A stretch of DNA of 64,000 bases from Saprospiraceae bacterium (GTDB lineage: Bacteria > Bacteroidota > Bacteroidia > Chitinophagales > Saprospiraceae). Both the position numbers and the translations under genes were made by a program. Shown piece after piece: positions 19,401 to 27,368 of the stretch. Where the stretch lies: positions 101,127 through 165,126 of the forward strand of contig JANQLV010000050.1 of NCBI GenBank assembly GCA_028280415.1, given 5' to 3'. Below the pieces are notes generated by a model. That model searched no databases, had not been told where the DNA came from, and saw only the letters and a list, made by a program, of their open reading frames with translations. Every line of letters starts with the position of its first letter. Position 1 is the stretch's first letter.

Positions 19401-19950
19401 AAGCTTCTTCGGAACGCACTACCCGCATACCTCTCCCACCCCCTCCGGCGGCGGCTTTGACCATCACCGGAAACCCGATTCTACGCGCTTCTTCCAATGC
19501 AACTTTTTCATCCGTCAGCGCTTTTTGGCTATCTTCAATCAAGGGCACTCCTACTGTCCGGGCCAGTTTTTTGGCCGCTACTTTGTCTCCCAGGTTTTCC
19601 ATTACCTCCGGAGCAGGTCCGACAAAAATAATCCCTTCTTCTCTGCATCTGCGGGCAAAATGTACGTTCTCGGAAAGGAAGCCATAACCGGGGTGTATTG
19701 CATCAATGTTATAAGTCTTGGCAACATTTATCAAAGCCTCAATATCCAGATAAGGTTTGAGTGGATCATCTTCATCGCCGATTTGATAGGCTTCATCTGC
19801 TTTATAGCGATGTAAAGAATAACGATCTTCAAAAGTAAAAACAGCAACCGTTCTGATTTTTAATTCTGATGCTGCTCGCAAAATACGAATAGCAATTTCT
19901 CCTCTGTTGGCCACGAGGATCTTCTTGACAGGTGTAATAGGTGTGGTCAT
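16486..19950 (-). CDS. pyc: Pyruvate carboxylase
   Basis: A single-chain 1154-residue enzyme of the usual length. In order: biotin carboxylase (about 1-460) with KILVANRGEIAIRILRAA at the N-terminus, the GGGGRGMR ATP-grasp loop and an EVNPRIQVEHTITEE segment; carboxyltransferase (about 535-820) with DTTFRDGHQSLLATR; a central tetramerisation/allosteric region; and a biotin carrier domain whose EAMKMES carries the biotinylated Lys1116. It makes oxaloacetate from pyruvate, bicarbonate and ATP, refilling the TCA cycle. It is transcribed alone, about 530 bp from the START-domain gene upstream. Start at ATG 19950 gives the exact family N-terminus. Confidence 0.97.
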   Translation of the reverse strand: MTTPITPVKKILVANRGEIAIRILRAASELKIRTVAVFTFEDRYSLHRYKADEAYQIGDEDDPLKPYLDIEALINVAKTYNIDAIHPGYGFLSENVHFARRCREEGIIFVGPAPEVMENLGDKVAAKKLARTVGVPLIEDSQKALTDEKVALEEARRIGFPVMVKAAAGGGGRGMRVVRSEEALATEYQEAKGEARTAFGDDTVFLEKYIENPKHIEVQILGDKHGNLVHLFERDCSVQRRFQKVVEVAPSMNLKESTRQALYDYALKITRHVNYTHAGTVEFLVDEDESIYFIEVNPRIQVEHTITEEVTGIDIVRSQILIAMGYPLSDPKIRIGEQADIICKGYAIQCRITTEDPSKDFKPDYGTLIAYRSASGFGIRLDAGSAYPGAKISPFFDSLLVKVTAWGRTLNESSQRLHRALREFRVRGVKTNIGFLLNLLQNETFQNGKATVKFIGENQDLLKPQGWKDRGTKMLRYLAEVIVNKNPDVKYVDDRQVFLKAEVPSFDQSKPYPKGTKDLLNELGPEKFCEWLKKEQKIHFTDTTFRDGHQSLLATRVRTFDMLKIAESYARHHGADLFSMEVWGGATFDVALRFLKEDPWQRLTALREAIPNTLLQMLLRGSNAVGYAAYPDNLIEAFVEQAAKSGMDVFRIFDSLNWVEAMRTSIRAVRERTQSLAEACICYTGDILAPNEKKFTLQYYLDLAKQLEDAGAHILGIKDMAGLLKPYAAELLIPELKKVVDIPLHLHTHDTSSIQSTTYLKAIEQGVDVVDVSISSMSGLTAQPNFNSMVAMLEGQARASNIDLQSLNQFSNYWEAVRRYYYPFESELRAGSAEVYEHEIPGGQYSNLRPQARGLGLEDQFDTIKKNYRMVNDLFGGIVKVTPSSKVVGDMAMFMTANNLSKEDILERGASLSFPDSVKALMRGDLGQIAGGFPEQLQAIILKEEKPYTERPNAHLKPVDFDSAFTQFQKDFGEQVQFSDFISHQFYPKVYKDYFEHFEKYGAVRNLPTRPFFYGLKPNEEILVELDPGKTILIKYLNMTEANEQGVRLVLFSLNGQTRSIEVKDRSIESEIAVHQKASEANEVGAPLQGNLSKILVKEGQEVGINTPLFIIEAMKMESTITSVTAGIIEKIYIKERTMVEQDDMVLKLREIEN

Positions 19951-20482
19951 ATTTACTAAAAATCTAAATTAGAAAGTTCCGAATTATAGTGTCATATATT
20001 TTTTTCTACTACAGTCAACTTCAGGTCCAGTATAGGTTGGTACTCGATTTCTCCTTATTACAAAGGAGTACTCATACCACAAATCACCGAGCTCTGTATA
20101 TTCAAGTAAACAGTAGTAATTATTGGCTTTCCTTATTAATCAGCTTAAAGCTCACAATATGTAATGTATCTTGATTAAATCAAACTGAAAACAGACCTGT
20201 CTCATATTATACCAGGACGCACTCAATTTGGCGTTATTGGACATAACTTGATTCATCCAGAAAGGGCCAGGTTGAATCTTATCTGACAGATGTAAATCTA
20301 AGTCACTTAAGAAAAGTATATAATCTGTCAATTACGAGTAGAACAAATATAATCAAGAACTGGATTAAATGTAAAGTCCAGCTAAATATTTTTTTATACG
20401 GAAGTAAAGAAAATCAGTGAACGGGCTTAAACTATACTAAAAATTGCAAATGTCCGAATTCTTTACATTTGGGGCTATCCTG
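19951..20482. other. 532-bp intergenic region with no gene seen
   Basis: This AT-rich stretch lies between the START-domain gene and pyruvate carboxylase, both on the minus strand. The short frame at 19989-20174 has no convincing features. The pyruvate carboxylase promoter must be here, but no element is clear enough to call. Confidence 0.4.
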
Positions 20483-21112
20483 CTAATTGCTCAACAGCTT
20501 TCTAAAGTTGGAGAGTGAAGTTGTTGGTCCCCGATCGACGGCCAGATTAACCAGCCAGTCAGGTATCTTTCCGGCAGGGTCGGTTTTTAAGTAATAGGTA
20601 AGATGAATGACATGATCGGATGTTTCTTCAAATTCCCAGCGATTATAATGATTGATAATTCTTACGACATCCTCTTCCTCTTGTTTAAAATCAGGAACGG
20701 AGGTAGTCGTTATAATCGTCTTTCCTGAATGGTGATCTTTTCTTACTACGGATCTCATATAGGCATCCCGATCACTCAAGGGCCAGGGAAAATCAAATTT
20801 GTAATAAGCAATACTTTCCAGGTCGCTAAGCTTTTCCGCCATTTTCGAATCCGAACATTTGAACACCCAATCCCTGTATAGTTCAGCGGTATCCAGCAAT
20901 TTCAATATGCTTTTAATCGTTGTTTTTTTGAAAGACATAGTGAGTTTCAGTTCTTTCAAATTAGAACCTTCAATATCACGCGTATAGACTTTAATCCCTT
21001 CTTTTTCTTTTTTAAACTTCCAATTCAATTTTCCAGCAGATCGATCGGAGAATTCTGCAGGAAAGACGAACATAAAGCATGGAAGAAGTACCCATGTAAA
21101 TATAAGCTTCAT
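20483..21112 (-). CDS. START-domain (lipid-transfer-like) exported protein
   Basis: A 209-residue protein with a short signal peptide (about 18 residues) and then a START fold. Visible motifs are WKFKKEKEGIKVYTRDIEGS, an ELYRDWVFKC segment, a FDFPWPLSDRDAYM segment and the long final helix ending in LSNFRKLL. The FPWPLSDRD block is highly characteristic of START proteins of the StAR-related type. These fold around a hydrophobic cavity that binds lipid or sterol. In Bacteroidota they are widespread, periplasmic and uncharacterised. The gene stands alone. Confidence 0.85.
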   Translation of the reverse strand: MKLIFTWVLLPCFMFVFPAEFSDRSAGKLNWKFKKEKEGIKVYTRDIEGSNLKELKLTMSFKKTTIKSILKLLDTAELYRDWVFKCSDSKMAEKLSDLESIAYYKFDFPWPLSDRDAYMRSVVRKDHHSGKTIITTTSVPDFKQEEEDVVRIINHYNRWEFEETSDHVIHLTYYLKTDPAGKIPDWLVNLAVDRGPTTSLSNFRKLLSN

Positions 21113-21387
21113 TTCTTCAGGTTGAGGTCAAAATAAATTAATCCGATTGATAAACGCATCAACGGCCTTGTTAGTTTAAGATGCAATTATCTTAACGCTC
21201 CCCTATCTAGTACTTAGATTATTTAAGACACAGTTATCAAACTACAGGAATCGTGCTATATTTTGTAAAAACATGAAATGACGGCATTTTAAGCAAAAAA
21301 TCATACAAATTTAAAGTAAATCAACTTTGCATTGTAACCTTTTCCTTTTAAACGTTACTATATTAACAGAACCATAAATCAAAGATC

Positions 21388-21936
21388 ATGAAAAACGATC
21401 CACATGGCGTCTTTTTAGAGTTATATCAAAAAATCCACGCTTCTTTCGTTCGGTATTGCAGCAGCAAATCCTATGGGATCATGGATACGGAAGATTTAGT
21501 ACAGGAGGCTATTTTGATAGCACTGAAAAGATTTGATCAGATCAGGGATAAAGAGAAGCTGCTTTCTTATCTCATTGGAACAGTTAATAATATTATCAGA
21601 AATAAAAAAAGGCAACAACGATTCCGGGGAGAATGGAACGAACACCTGCTCGATCACCTGGAAAGTAAAGCACCAAGTCCTGAAATCGCGGCAGATATCC
21701 ACTTTTTGCTGAAAGCAATGGAACAGCTCCCCGCCAAGCAGCAGGAAGCGCTTATACTTTTTGAGATCAGCGGATTTAGTATTCGGGAAATTAGTCTTAT
21801 TCAGGAGAGTAGTGAATCCGCCACGAAAACCAGGCTTAGCCGAAGCCGGCAAAAGCTAAAAGAACTATTAAGCGACCGAAAATCTTCTAAATCTCTTTCT
21901 GCTACACTGGCAGCTTATGCTTCCGTAATCCTGTAA
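21388..21936 (+). CDS. ECF-type sigma-70 family RNA polymerase sigma factor
   Basis: A 182-residue protein with sigma region 2 (about 25-60; MDTEDLVQEAILIALKRFDQI) and region 4 (about 110-165; LPAKQQEALILFEISGFSIREIS followed by TRLSRSRQKLKELL). The length and lack of regions 1 and 3 make it an extracytoplasmic-function sigma factor. The short tail after region 4 is serine/alanine-rich. A 55-residue gene starts 4 bp after the stop and may encode a short regulator. The next gene, clpP, might belong to the regulon, but this is unproven. Confidence 0.9.
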   Translation: MKNDPHGVFLELYQKIHASFVRYCSSKSYGIMDTEDLVQEAILIALKRFDQIRDKEKLLSYLIGTVNNIIRNKKRQQRFRGEWNEHLLDHLESKAPSPEIAADIHFLLKAMEQLPAKQQEALILFEISGFSIREISLIQESSESATKTRLSRSRQKLKELLSDRKSSKSLSATLAAYASVIL

Positions 21937-21940
21937 TACC

Positions 21941-22108
21941 ATGAAAAGACTTATCAATACCAGTCAAACTTTTAGGGCCATTCGACAACTACCTTTAGAA
22001 ATTTCTTATAAACAGGTAGAAGCATGGATTCGCAGTCAGCAAATTGAGTCTCGCCCTCTTAGTCTACTCAACAAATTGAAGCATTGGTGGAAGCATTGGT
22101 GGCAGTAA
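21941..22108 (+). CDS. 55-residue protein following the sigma factor, possible short anti-sigma-like regulator
   Basis: ATG at 21941, 4 bp after the sigma-factor stop; TAA at 22106-22108. The product has an N-terminal part with QLPLEISYKQVEAWIRSQ, and ends in a striking KHWWKHWWQ. The LPxEISxxQV pattern resembles the first helix of short proteins and anti-sigma-like proteins encoded after ECF sigma factors in Bacteroidota. No membrane segment is present, so if it binds the sigma factor it would do so in the cytoplasm. Spacing and gene order support a real gene; function is inferred. Confidence 0.55.
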   Translation: MKRLINTSQTFRAIRQLPLEISYKQVEAWIRSQQIESRPLSLLNKLKHWWKHWWQ

Positions 22109-22245
22109 CCTTCAAACTTATTCAATAACTATATCAGAGTAATCCAGGCATACATTTCAGCTTAAACCTCGAATGTATCATACTTCTTTCTGCTTTCCGC
22201 AGAATCGAAGACTGGCATTGCTATGCTTTAAATCAAACATTCAAT

Positions 22246-22956
22246 ATGAACCACAAAAAAGAATTCTTGAAATTCACCACTAAGCACCTGAATCAATCTT
22301 CCAGCAGTATAGAAGATTATATTCGTAAAACACATCACAGAAACTGGTCTCTGAATAACTTCACTCCCAGCGTTATAGAAGAACGCCAGTTGAATGTTGC
22401 CCAGATGGACGTATTCTCCCGGTTAATGGTGGATCGGATTATTTTCCTCGGAGTCCCTATCGACGATTATGTAGCCAATGTAATTCAGGCACAGCTATTA
22501 TTCATGGATTCACTGGATTCCGACAGAGATATACAAATCTATATCAACAGTCCGGGAGGTTCCGTTACTGCCGGTTTGGGTATTTTTGATACTATGCACT
22601 TCATTACCCCGGATATTGGCACCATCTGTACCGGAGTATCGGCCTCGATGGCCTCCGTAATTCTGTCCTCCGGTACTCCGGGCAAACGTACCTGCCTGGA
22701 ACACGGGCGGGTAATGATCCACCAGCCTTCCGGAGGTATGCAAGGACAGCTATCGGATTTGGAAATCAATTATAAGCTCTATAAAGAAATGCAGCATGAG
22801 TTGTATAATATTTTAAGTGATAACACTGGTCAAACATACGAGCAAATCGAAAAAGATTGCGATCGGGATCATTGGTTTAGAGCCCCAGAAGCGAAAGCTT
22901 ATGGACTGGTTGATGAGATTCTGCTAAGAGAAAAGAAAATTGCTCAAAACAGATAA
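22246..22956 (+). CDS. clpP: ClpP-family serine protease
   Basis: A 236-residue ClpP with a roughly 40-residue N-terminal extension. The catalytic triad is likely Ser134 (in SASMAS), His159 (in MIHQPSGG) and Asp204 (in KDCDRD). INSPGGSVTAGLGIFD and PEAKAYGLVDEIL are standard family blocks. ClpP forms a 14-mer that degrades proteins fed to it by ClpX or ClpA. Here the gene is not followed by clpX, and its sequence around the nucleophile (VSASMASVIL) differs from the usual QAASMGAFLL, so it may be a second ClpP paralogue with a special role. A strong hairpin terminator follows. Confidence 0.9.
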   Translation: MNHKKEFLKFTTKHLNQSSSSIEDYIRKTHHRNWSLNNFTPSVIEERQLNVAQMDVFSRLMVDRIIFLGVPIDDYVANVIQAQLLFMDSLDSDRDIQIYINSPGGSVTAGLGIFDTMHFITPDIGTICTGVSASMASVILSSGTPGKRTCLEHGRVMIHQPSGGMQGQLSDLEINYKLYKEMQHELYNILSDNTGQTYEQIEKDCDRDHWFRAPEAKAYGLVDEILLREKKIAQNR

Positions 22957-22962
22957 ACAGTA

Positions 22963-23011
22963 CCTATAACAAAAAAGGCTTCAGAAAATTTCTAAAGCCT
23001 TTAGTTATAGG
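22963..23011 (+). terminator. Strong hairpin terminator after clpP
   Basis: Nested complementary arms: CCTATAAC/GTTATAGG on the outside, AAAGGCTT/AAGCCTTT inside, and AGAAA/TTTCT near a tiny loop, with one mismatch and small internal loops. The inner stem with its flanking A and T runs forms a classic intrinsic terminator that starts 7 bp after the clpP stop. Confidence 0.75.
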
Positions 23012-23487
23012 GAGAAAATATTAAATTCCTGAGATTATAAATTTGTTAAGGAGCATTGCTTACAAAGTAATGAAAAAACTAAAAACAGGGATTTAACAAG
23101 CTTCTAATCAATTTAGACCAGAGAACTTAAGAATCTCTTGATAAAATGTTTTTTGGGTGTAAGTATAAGATCACAGCACTCTCTGGAAAGCTGATATTTA
23201 TTGGTTGTCTAGAATTATACAGGACATTACACGACCCGTTAAAGGTCATATATTCTGAATGGATATCGTTACTGATATCAGACAAAACTTTACTCATTTG
23301 CGACATAGAATATTTAAAAGCCCTTTTTGATCTTTAATCAATTCCCCGAAAATTTGGATAAGCCATTAAGTACCTGTAATTTGGACATCTACACATTGTC
23401 AGAGCTAGCTTGAACATTAAAATCACTTTTCGGGTTTATTATTAACTTAAATGAATTCCGAAAAGTACGATCTTGATTTGCTCCCTT
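23012..23487. other. 476-bp gap before the hybrid regulator, no gene supported
   Basis: A 63-codon frame at 23146-23337 has no recognisable motif and poor context. The promoter of the hybrid regulator should lie in the last 100 bases. I see no repeats or RNA gene. Confidence 0.4.
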
Positions 23488-26334
23488 ATGAAAAACCACT
23501 GCCTTACACTCTGCTTATGTGTGCTTATGGCTTGTGCCTTATCTGCACAAACTAAAGAAGCGATTATTGATTCACTATTCACAGAATTACAAGGTGAAAG
23601 TAGTGATACAGGACAGGTGAAATTACTCAACCAGTTAGCTTCCTTTTACAGAAATATCAATCTCGATTCGGCAGATGTCTATGCCCGGAAATGCCTTGTT
23701 CTATCCAGAAAAAGCAATTTGGTAGATTTTGAGATCAAATCATCATATTTGCTTGGAGTCATTCGAAGAATGCAGGGACAGAAAAACGAGGCACTCGCCT
23801 TCAATCAAAACAGTCTTGTTCTATCCAAACAAGAAGAAAACTGGCGCTGGGTTGGTTCGAACTGTAGCGCTATCGGCAATACCTACAGTAGCATGGGCAT
23901 TTATGATACGGCCATGATTTATTATTTCAATGCTGTCGAAGCTTACCAAAAAAGCCCTTTCCCGGCAAAAGCTGCTAATGTATATAACAATCTCGGCAAT
24001 ATGCTTTATAAACAAAATAAAGACAAATTGGCGATTGAGTATTTGAAAAAGGCCTTGAAAATTTATCGAGAGCAGGATGAAATGGGTTCAGCCGCTATGA
24101 CTTTAATGAATCTGGGCCGCCGGGAGAAAAATGATAGTCTGGCACTGGATTTCTTCCGGCAATCTCTGGAAATCCACGCTTCTAATAACGATTTGCAAGG
24201 CGTGGCCAGTGTCAATATGAATATTGGTTCGCACTATATGAGGAAACAACAGTACGAAGCAGCCCTTCCCTATTATCGGGAGGGATTACGTGTATGTAAA
24301 GAGGTTGGTCATCGGAGTAAGATGGCTACGGCACATAGTTCTCTGGGCAAGATTTATTATCGCCTGGAACAACCTTTAAAGGCCATTAAACATTACGAGG
24401 CGGCACTGGAGCTTTCCGAGCTTTCCGGCTTTAGAGAAGAGGAAAAGGAGACTTATAATAACTTGTCCCTATTGTACGGACAACAACAAGATTACGATAA
24501 AGCTTACCAATATTTAAAGATGTCCAGAGATATTGGTGACTCCCTTTTAAACAAACAAAATCTGATTATCACCTCTGAACTGGAAGCTAAATTCGATGCC
24601 AAACAAAAAGAAGTTGCTTTATCTCTGCAACAACTGACTATAGAAAGGCAAAAGAATGAGAGCAACCGGCTTTTGGTTGGCGGAACACTATTACTTTTAG
24701 CAGTAACTGCCATTTTTCAATATCATTATTTTAATCAAAAAAGAAAAAAACAGGAAGCCTTGATTGCACTGGAAAAGCAACAAAGCGAAGCGGAAAATCT
24801 TCGACAATTAGATGAATTGAAAACGCAGTTTTTTACAAATATTTCTCATGAGTTACAAACTCCACTCTCGATGATTATCACACCGCTTGAAGAAGCATTG
24901 GAAAAATCATCGGATGATAATCTGGTATTGGCGCATCACAGTAGTAAAAAATTGTTTGGGCTTGTTAACGAGATTCTGGACCTTTCAAAACTGGAGGCGG
25001 GGCAACTGGAGCTTCAATTTAGCCTGGTAAATATTCATGATTTGATCCAGCGAATTTTTCATGCTTTTACCGGTTTAGCCGAAAGGCGAAAAATTGAATT
25101 GCAACTTTCGAATGAAATAGAGGATTCACTTTGGTTAAGACTGGATGCTGCAAAGTTTGAGAGAATACTCAATAATCTTTTATCGAACGCCATTAAGTTT
25201 ACACCGCCAACAGGTCGAATACAGCTCAAAGCAGAAACTTTTTTTGAAAACGAAAAACATGAATTACAAATAAGTGTAGCAGATTCTGGAATAGGAATCC
25301 CCGAACAAGACCTCCGCAAGATTTTTAATCGCTTCTATCAAAATGAACATGGCAAGAAAGCCGGTGGAACAGGTATTGGTTTGGCCTTTTCCCGGGAACT
25401 CGCTCAACTTTTTGGCGGGACTTTACAAGTGGAAAGTCAACCAAATCAAGGTAGCACTTTCAGGTTAAAAATACCGATAGCACCATTAGATATAAACAGT
25501 CAGACGGAGCAAACGGTGGACGACCTAAACGGCAAAGTTATACCTTCTGTTGTTCCGACTCACAAACCATTAATAATGGAAGGTCGACGTCCACGTATTT
25601 TAATTGTCGAAGATAATCCGGAGATGTCAGATTTTCTGGAGCGTATACTTCGCCCACAGTATGACTGCCAAAAAGTTTATAGTGGTGCAGAAGCTCTTAA
25701 TAAATTGAATGATTATGAATATGACCTGATTACTTCCGACCTTATGATGCCTGAAATGAATGGTTTGGAATTTAGAAAAAAGCTCAATGAAAATAAGCAA
25801 TGGCGGCAATTGCCATTTATTATGCTTACTGCAAGTTCTTTGGAAACTGATCGCCTGAGTGGATTTACATTAGGTATTGACGATTATATTACCAAACCTT
25901 TTAATTCTAAAGAATTACTGGCACGGATCGATAATCTCTTGCGCAATAAACTAGAACGGGAACAGTTCGAAGCCCGGGAACAAAATAATACTCCAGTAGA
26001 AAGTGCCGATCATCAACTGGTGAAACAGGCCGAACAAATCATTCTGGAACATCTACAAGAACCGGATTTTAAAGTAACAGACCTTGCTCAAAAGATGAAT
26101 TACAGCTCCAGACAATTAGGTCGCCTGATCAAAAAGCTGACTGGTCTTTCGCCGGTAAACTTTATACTTGAGATCAGATTGCAAAAAGCCTATCAATATT
26201 TACAGAACAAGCAGTTTACTACAGTTTCCGAAGTCCGTTATCAAATTGGTATCGAAAGCGCTTCGTATTTCACAACAAAATTTAAAGAACGTTTTGGAAA
26301 ATCCCCAAAGGAATTTTTGAACAGTCCCCGATAA
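23488..26334 (+). CDS. TPR-containing hybrid two-component regulator (sensor kinase, receiver, AraC DNA-binding domain in one chain)
   Basis: A 948-residue one-protein signalling system. I chose the ATG at 23488 because it begins a good signal peptide (MKNHCLTLCLCVLMACALSAQ); an upstream in-frame start adds only five residues. Periplasmic TPR repeats (about 25-360) precede one membrane helix (about 394-415), a histidine-kinase domain with phospho-acceptor His454 (NISHELQTPL), an ATPase domain ending GGTGIGLAFSRELA, a receiver with Asp751 (SDLMMPEMNG) and a C-terminal AraC helix-turn-helix. It resembles hybrid two-component systems of Bacteroidota, but with a TPR sensor rather than a carbohydrate-binding propeller. 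No target operon is adjacent; the next gene is convergent. Confidence 0.93.
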   Translation: MKNHCLTLCLCVLMACALSAQTKEAIIDSLFTELQGESSDTGQVKLLNQLASFYRNINLDSADVYARKCLVLSRKSNLVDFEIKSSYLLGVIRRMQGQKNEALAFNQNSLVLSKQEENWRWVGSNCSAIGNTYSSMGIYDTAMIYYFNAVEAYQKSPFPAKAANVYNNLGNMLYKQNKDKLAIEYLKKALKIYREQDEMGSAAMTLMNLGRREKNDSLALDFFRQSLEIHASNNDLQGVASVNMNIGSHYMRKQQYEAALPYYREGLRVCKEVGHRSKMATAHSSLGKIYYRLEQPLKAIKHYEAALELSELSGFREEEKETYNNLSLLYGQQQDYDKAYQYLKMSRDIGDSLLNKQNLIITSELEAKFDAKQKEVALSLQQLTIERQKNESNRLLVGGTLLLLAVTAIFQYHYFNQKRKKQEALIALEKQQSEAENLRQLDELKTQFFTNISHELQTPLSMIITPLEEALEKSSDDNLVLAHHSSKKLFGLVNEILDLSKLEAGQLELQFSLVNIHDLIQRIFHAFTGLAERRKIELQLSNEIEDSLWLRLDAAKFERILNNLLSNAIKFTPPTGRIQLKAETFFENEKHELQISVADSGIGIPEQDLRKIFNRFYQNEHGKKAGGTGIGLAFSRELAQLFGGTLQVESQPNQGSTFRLKIPIAPLDINSQTEQTVDDLNGKVIPSVVPTHKPLIMEGRRPRILIVEDNPEMSDFLERILRPQYDCQKVYSGAEALNKLNDYEYDLITSDLMMPEMNGLEFRKKLNENKQWRQLPFIMLTASSLETDRLSGFTLGIDDYITKPFNSKELLARIDNLLRNKLEREQFEAREQNNTPVESADHQLVKQAEQIILEHLQEPDFKVTDLAQKMNYSSRQLGRLIKKLTGLSPVNFILEIRLQKAYQYLQNKQFTTVSEVRYQIGIESASYFTTKFKERFGKSPKEFLNSPR

Positions 26335-26386
26335 CCGGCATCCCTCCTGATTATCAGGGATCATGTTTTCAAAAATAACAACTTTG

Positions 26387-26420
26387 TATTCGAGGCTTGA
26401 TGATTTTCGAGCCTCGAATA
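26387..26420. terminator. Bidirectional hairpin terminator between convergent genes
   Basis: A perfect 11-base stem TATTCGAGGCT/AGCCTCGAATA with a 12-nt loop lies between the stop of the hybrid regulator (26334) and the stop of the MotA-like gene (26425). The AT-rich outer part can serve both directions. Confidence 0.75.
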
Positions 26421-26424
26421 ACCA

Positions 26425-27183
26425 TTAAGCAGGCTGATAAATCCGGCTAATTAAATTATTGATCACATAGGATTTTGATCTGGAATAAAAGGTATCCATT
26501 TCTTTCAAGTACCTATGGTAGAAAAAATTCAGAATCAAGCCCACCAATAATGCCACTAGTGTCGTATCAAAAGCAAGATTCAGGCTCCGGGTGATTTCCG
26601 GCATCCCTTCAGCTGTCTTGGCGAGATGTGCCATACCGATGGAAGAAGATAATCCCAGAAGTGTTCCGATAAACCCGATAGAAATAATAGCTCCCAGCAA
26701 GTAGCGGATAATTTCCAAACCACTTTCCATTTCCTCTTTGCTATTATTGACCTGAGTATTAAAAACCTGTAAGGTCTCTCCAACATTTTGCTCGTTCCGA
26801 TACTGGGTACAGGCTTTTTTGATAAAATCTCCGACCATTGAAAATTGTCCGCTTTTTTCAAGGTTAATGGTATTAAGCTTGATCTGCGCTACTTCTTCAG
26901 GGGTCAATACCAATTGATCCTGCTCTGGTAACAGGCCAAACTTGAATGCCCGATATTCTCTAGTCAAATATTTCCGCTTCCCTTTTAGCTCCAAAAAGCT
27001 AAAAGCAAATACCCCATAAATAGCGGCCTGTATGTAGCCCTGAGAGGTTCCTCCCAACAGTTCCAGAATTCTTTGTGCACCGGAGCCTTCCACACAAAGG
27101 CTACTCAAAAATATTAATACCATCCAGATACCAATTGCGGCGCCCAGACTAAAGATGACTTGCAAACGCTTCGTATTTAACAT
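26425..27183 (-). CDS. MotA/TolQ/ExbB-family proton-channel protein
   Basis: A 252-residue membrane protein with four membrane segments: two near the N-terminus (about 8-28 and 50-65) and two in the conserved C-terminal half (about 162-190 and 203-230). The block YLLGAIISIGFIGTLLGLSSSIGMA followed by LNLAFDTTLVALLVGLILNF is the typical ion-channel pair of MotA, TolQ and ExbB proteins. Five copies normally surround a dimer of a MotB/ExbD-like partner and turn proton flow into rotation. The gene immediately upstream on the same strand encodes a plausible partner. This is not a TonB set: no TonB or standard ExbD is nearby. Confidence 0.85.
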   Translation of the reverse strand: MLNTKRLQVIFSLGAAIGIWMVLIFLSSLCVEGSGAQRILELLGGTSQGYIQAAIYGVFAFSFLELKGKRKYLTREYRAFKFGLLPEQDQLVLTPEEVAQIKLNTINLEKSGQFSMVGDFIKKACTQYRNEQNVGETLQVFNTQVNNSKEEMESGLEIIRYLLGAIISIGFIGTLLGLSSSIGMAHLAKTAEGMPEITRSLNLAFDTTLVALLVGLILNFFYHRYLKEMDTFYSRSKSYVINNLISRIYQPA

Positions 27184-27213
27184 GACTTATAATTTTTTAA
27201 TGATGAATGATGT

Positions 27214-27367
27214 TTTCGATTCTCGGCTTTCGATTCTCGGCTTTCGTTTCTTGACTTTCGTTTCTTGACTTTCGTTTCTTGACTTTCGTTTCTTGACTTT
27301 CGTTTTTCGAACATCGTTTTTCGAATATCGTTTTTCGAACACCGACTTTCGAACACCGAATACCGAA
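27214..27367. repeat. Intergenic 7-nt tandem repeat, 22 units
   Basis: Read on the minus (gene) strand, the stretch splits evenly into 22 seven-base units, nearly all ending in CGA (or CGG/CAA). Units alternate in types, for example AAGTCAA/GAAACGA repeated four times, AAGCCGA/GAATCGA twice, AAAACGA/TATTCGA or TGTTCGA. So a 7-base period is kept while the other four bases vary. It fills most of the gap between the ExbD-like and MotA-like genes and does not encode a sensible peptide. Similar heptamer arrays are known in cyanobacteria (STRR). Confidence 0.85.
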
Positions 27368-27368
27368 A

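Noticed and set aside
27214..27367. CRISPR array
   Set aside because: The period is 7 nt with no spacers; there are no cas genes.
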